From the NCBI GenBank assembly GCA_019359215.1, contig JAHHHS010000003.1, positions 109,434 to 173,433 on the forward strand: a stretch of 64,000 bases of DNA. The letters are read 5' to 3'. This document shows, piece by piece, positions 61,801 through 64,000 of this stretch (position 1 is its first letter; each line of letters begins with the position of its first letter). The DNA comes from Nostoc indistinguendum CM1-VF10 (lineage in GTDB: Bacteria > Cyanobacteriota > Cyanobacteriia > Cyanobacteriales > Nostocaceae). The position numbers and the translations under genes were made by a program. Under the pieces are notes generated by a model. That model worked only from the letters and a program-made list of their open reading frames with translations, searched no databases and had not been told where the DNA came from.

Positions 61801-61950
61801 ATCCAAGAGCAAACCAAAAAGCAAGCTCAAGAAACCAAAAAAACCGTTGCAAATGCTGCGTGGTGGTTATTTGGTACAGCATTGACTTCCCTTGCAGCTA
61901 GTGCGATCGCTGGAGCAGTTGCCGTTACAGGGTTACCTCTACCTCGCTAA
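58819..61950 (+). CDS. Large membrane protein with ~96-residue tandem repeats, unknown
   Basis: 1,043 residues. Three hydrophobic segments (~43-63, 97-117, 128-160) lie near the N-terminus and one at ~1012-1035. Between them are six tandem units starting at about residues 419, 515, 613, 707, 805 and 903 (spacing 94-98), with consensus DYLRNTNKEELNPEGIKRD, LLDDPQAG, LSQFDRDTLVQLL and QRxDISEEEANRIIDQIE. A more divergent unit (VDLISSRTDLSKEDINRIADQ) is at ~225-290. The units are all-helical and charged, with coiled-coil linkers. It is probably a membrane-anchored helical rod facing the cytoplasm or lumen. I know no functional assignment. Divergent from the stress gene group. Confidence 0.85.
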   Translation: MFQNVLTIWGWDWLSFGLAPISLAQEGLTPEEASVLFSGPKFLVALLAGVLMAFAFQLLLTNFSVAVGISSWEIDSDSDDESESLGSKIRATQTKIGAWALLTVSIALFIACFLAVKLSLIESESLGAIIGVVIWSTYFSLVIWFGSSAVGSFIGSIASTVTSGFQTLMSTATAGIGANNAKKQLVSTAEDITAAVRRELTSGFNPEDIRNTLQSSLGSLQLPKLDITEIRNQFDQLLKDTDLQSIANSDLLQNINRQTFVDLISSRTDLSKEDINRIADQFQGAWQQALNRSNPTEQVINLLKSATPEELNSDQLGERLQELVAVGGGNGKQSNGVMKQAIRYGLSAAVPAVMERANLSNIDVNKITNQLQKLKEKVQDVDVNQITEQLQRLRDEATEQVSARLPVSLENTIKADVEDYILNSFPWHFNRITLRDEFKELIYDVNADPTTVRRELEEINQEYFTNLLKQRGDISELRVKEISEQMESDRLEVLETVKQAQAREKGQDFRSRIEDYLRSTGKEELNPEGIERDFTRLVEDPEAGFEDLSDRFGQFDRGTLVQLLQQRQDISEEEANNIVGQLESSRDNFLNRARELQEQAKARADELRQRVEDYLRNTNKEELNPESIKREFRTLLDDPQAGISQLTSRLSQFDRDTLVQLLNQRQDLSEEQINQTLDQIEAVRDSILQVPQQAKEQYEKTTKAITEYLRNTNLEELDPEGIRSDLEKLLDDPKAGALALRDRLSQVDRETLVQLVSQRGDLSQEQINQIIDQVQDAITSIVRAPRRLAKRTTQVALDFEANLEDYLRNTNKEELNPEAIKRDLQLLLSSPRAGIGSLSDRASKFDRSTIVALLSQREDISEEEANRIVDQIESVRTSIVEQFQQIQERVQSVLDGVFARVRNYLNSLDRSELSYEGIKQDFAKVFDDPQAGFEALRDRLSQFDRDTLVAVISSREDISQEDANRIIDQIEAARDGVLQRAERIQKETQKRLKAIQEQTKKQAQETKKTVANAAWWLFGTALTSLAASAIAGAVAVTGLPLPR

Positions 61951-61969
61951 AATTCATCATAAATTTATA

Positions 61970-62000
61970 AAAAAAGTGGTAATCAATGCCACTTTTTTTA
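61970..62000 (+). terminator. Terminator of the repeat protein gene
   Basis: AAAAAGTGG pairs with CCACTTTTT around TAATCAATG, followed by more T, 20 bp after the stop codon: a typical intrinsic terminator. Confidence 0.85.
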
Positions 62001-62602
62001 TAAATAAAACAAACTACCCCCAAGACGCTATCATGACTTTATTATTCCGATATAGATTACAAAACCCTATCTGAGCAAAGGTTTCAGATTTTTTTGTGGT
62101 GAGAAGAATAAAAGAAGACTAATTATTATTTCTTATAGATAGAAAAAAGTAGCCTTGAGAGTAATATCATAATCTTGTGATTGTAATACAAAAAAAACAT
62201 CATAAGATTTATGCGATTGCGTACTAAAAATCTGCTTGTTCCCTAGCAGCCTAGTACTGTAAGCAATGAATAGATAAGGCACAAGGATATTAACATGATT
62301 CTTGGCGCAATTTGATGCCAAATCATTAATATATGCAGTGCTTCTCAAATCTTTAGACTTAACAGAAACGCCTGTTCCAATCAGGTGTGGTTCAGTTATC
62401 TCTTACGACTTGTTATTTCTCCACCTTGTTTTCTCGGCATTGCTGAATAAAAGTGTGAAGTTCAAAAATTTAATGTTTGAAGCTGGTTCCTTTGCGCCTT
62501 TGGGGTAAAGGAAATTCATACTCTTAATCAGTAACCCCGTTTTCTGATGGAGAAGTCACGAGGTAATTTGTTTTACCCTATAAATTCAGGAAAAGCGCAT
62601 TT
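62001..62602. other. Gene-free region upstream of the RTX gene
   Basis: About 600 bp without a supported gene. It is AT-rich, with no clear hairpin except short ones, and presumably includes the promoter of the RTX protein gene. Confidence 0.4.
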
Positions 62603-63460
62603 ATGGACGACATTCTCGATCTCTCTAGCCTTATTCCCGGCAACCTTACCGTCAATCTTCCTAACAACTCTATCCAAACCGGCGGTAGTGGTAACAGAGT
62701 CATTAACGGCACTAGTGGCAGTGATGTCCTTCTCGGTGGTAGTGGCAGCGATCGCATCGATGGCGGTGATGGCAACGATGTGATTACTGGTGGTGGTGGC
62801 AACAATACCCTTATCGGTGGTGCTGGCAACGATGTCATTACTGGTGGTGGTGGTAGAGATAGTATCGTTGGCGGTACTGGCAACGATGTCCTTACCGGTG
62901 GTGGTGACAATGATCGCCTCATTGGTGGTAATGGCAACGATACCCTTGTCGGTGGTAATGGCAACGATACCCTGCTCGGTGAGAGTGGCAACGATAGCCT
63001 CATTGGCGGTAATGGCAACGATGTCATTGGCGGTGGTGATGGCAATGATGTCCTTGGCGGTGGTAGTGGTAACGATCGCCTCGTTGGCGGTAATGGCAAC
63101 GATCGCCTCGTTGGCGGTAGTGGAACTGATACTCTTATTGGAGGATCGGGTAACGATCGTTTCCAGTTCAACTCAATTTCAGATAGTCCTGCTGGATCTG
63201 GACGGGATGTTATCACTGACTTTTTTGGCAACGGTAACTTGCCAGGTGACCTAATCGATCTATCTAACATCGACGCCAACTCCACTATAGGGGGCAACCA
63301 AGGCTTTACTTTCATTGGATCTCGCGGGTTCTTCGCAGCCGGTCAGGTTCGTTATTCAGGAGGTATTCTTCAAGCTAGTAATGATGGGGATCTAGCAGCT
63401 GAATTTGAGATTCAGCTGGCAGGCGCACCATCACTAGGGGCAAGCGACCTTATCCTTTAA
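62603..63460 (+). CDS. RTX (hemolysin-type) calcium-binding repeat protein
   Basis: 285 residues with no N-terminal signal peptide. Residues ~28-190 are about 17 tandem nonapeptides of the type GGxGNDxLx (GGAGNDVIT, GGNGNDTLV, GGNGNDRLV), which form a calcium-binding beta-roll. The last ~95 residues (FFGNGNLPGDLIDLSNIDANSTIGGNQGF ... GASDLIL) are the C-terminal region that acts as a type I secretion signal in this family. No enzyme domain is present, so it is likely a secreted structural or adhesive protein. No T1SS genes are adjacent. A terminator follows. Confidence 0.9.
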   Translation: MDDILDLSSLIPGNLTVNLPNNSIQTGGSGNRVINGTSGSDVLLGGSGSDRIDGGDGNDVITGGGGNNTLIGGAGNDVITGGGGRDSIVGGTGNDVLTGGGDNDRLIGGNGNDTLVGGNGNDTLLGESGNDSLIGGNGNDVIGGGDGNDVLGGGSGNDRLVGGNGNDRLVGGSGTDTLIGGSGNDRFQFNSISDSPAGSGRDVITDFFGNGNLPGDLIDLSNIDANSTIGGNQGFTFIGSRGFFAAGQVRYSGGILQASNDGDLAAEFEIQLAGAPSLGASDLIL

Positions 63461-63520
63461 TTGAACGGATCTGTCTTGAAAATAAGGCACGAGGCAGAAT
63501 TCTAATAATTTAACAGTTAC

Positions 63521-63551
63521 AAAAAGAGGTAAGTTTAACTTGCCTCTTTTT
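63521..63551 (+). terminator. Terminator of the RTX gene
   Basis: AAAAAGAGGTAAG pairs with CTTGCCTCTTTTT (one G-T pair) around TTTAA, followed by T residues, 60 bp after the stop codon. Confidence 0.88.
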
Positions 63552-63864
63552 TCTATAGTGATTATTATGCAAAGACTAGTAGTAAGCGACATTATCCTTT
63601 AATAAATGAATGAGCAGCCTAGCTTTAATATCAAGTTAGATTAATCAATCACTCATAATTCCCACTAAAACCCCGTTCCGCGAAAACTACGCTTTTGCAT
63701 CCTTCCCCGCTTGTGGGGAAGGATATTTTTCTGATAGCAATTAGCCGAACGCTGAATTATAGAAAATTACCAATGCTTGCTCATCTTCGATCGCGCCGCA
63801 TATACATGAGAAAATCAGGTAATACAATCGCAACAGTTGCGATTTACTGACGGAAGGAAAAAAG

Positions 63865-64000
63865 ATGTCGGAAAATTTGAGAAGCCAAGTAGTGACGCAA
63901 GGAGTGCAGCGATCGCCAAATCGAGCGATGCTGCGTGCAGTTGGTTTTAAAGATGAAGATTTCAATAAAGCCATTGTGGGTATTGCCAATGGCTACAGTA
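63865..64000 (+). CDS. ilvD: Dihydroxy-acid dehydratase, N-terminal part
   Basis: The first 45 codons of a gene cut by the window end. [15 protein letters not shown] followed by [18 protein letters not shown] and IVGIANGYS match the start of IlvD, the Fe-S dehydratase of branched-chain amino acid synthesis. A strong purine-rich ribosome site (GGAAGGAAA) ends a few bases before ATG 63865. The remainder lies beyond the window. Confidence 0.92.

Noticed and set aside
62578..63315. Minus-strand frame rich in LPLPP and a plus-strand frame rich in MVVATIPLSVV across the RTX gene
   Set aside because: They are the other-frame translations of the GGxGND repeats; the RTX reading frame is the one with a known fold and a secretion end.

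Overview
The window is chromosomal DNA of a filamentous, heterocyst-forming-type cyanobacterium, most likely a Nostoc. Evidence: psaA-psaB, psaX, ndhB, ndhH, cpcG and a CpcS/CpeS lyase; very frequent HIP1 octamers (GCGATCGC); the short degenerate heptamer-like and STRR-like repeats typical of Nostoc between genes; and several multidomain kinases of the kinds expanded in Nostocales. No rRNA, tRNA, CRISPR array or intact insertion sequence was seen.

Layout. 0-4.8 kb: a COG0523 GTPase behind two Zur/Fur-like palindromes, a WD40 protein, a small Cys-rich secreted protein, ndhB. 4.9-15.6 kb: a decaying signalling and terpene region with a histidine kinase fragment, a response regulator-histidine kinase with an in-frame stop and an internal deletion, a terpene synthase lacking its N-terminal half, an intact CYP110-like P450, and a Ser/Thr-kinase/AAA/GAF/histidine-kinase hybrid of 1,872 codons broken by two in-frame TAA codons. 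16-24.5 kb: a 56-residue coiled-coil peptide, lipA, psaX, a LivH-type permease, a hybrid histidine kinase, larE, then a candidate RiPP locus (80-residue precursor with two PNGIPA repeats, radical SAM enzyme, perfect 18-bp hairpin upstream) and a secreted SGNH hydrolase. 25-32 kb: a solitary DNA methyltransferase, an orphan DUF433 protein, psaB and psaA. 32-41 kb: a repeat-bearing lipoprotein, an internally deleted histidine kinase, glutaminase, a HAD phosphatase, a thioredoxin/NHL protein, an RluD-type synthase, a kinase-fold protein. 41-54 kb: cpcG, a metallopeptidase-like gene translationally coupled to a CpcS/CpeS-type lyase, an acyltransferase remnant, glgA, hemC, Uma2, LprI-like protein, lipid kinase, metallophosphoesterase, ndhH, AraC regulator. 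54.6-62 kb: stress/envelope genes (acidic disordered protein, CAAD/CURT1-like, BON lipoprotein, duplicated GSP17M-like protein) next to a 1,043-residue membrane protein with about six ~96-residue repeats. 62.6-64 kb: an RTX repeat protein and the start of ilvD.

Common themes are photosynthesis (PSI, NDH-1, phycobilisome assembly), signalling genes in several stages of decay, and a few accessory systems. The most promising undescribed system is the radical SAM/NGIPA-peptide pair at 21.7-23.2 kb; next is the large repeat membrane protein. All calls come from reading the sequence; no database search was run.
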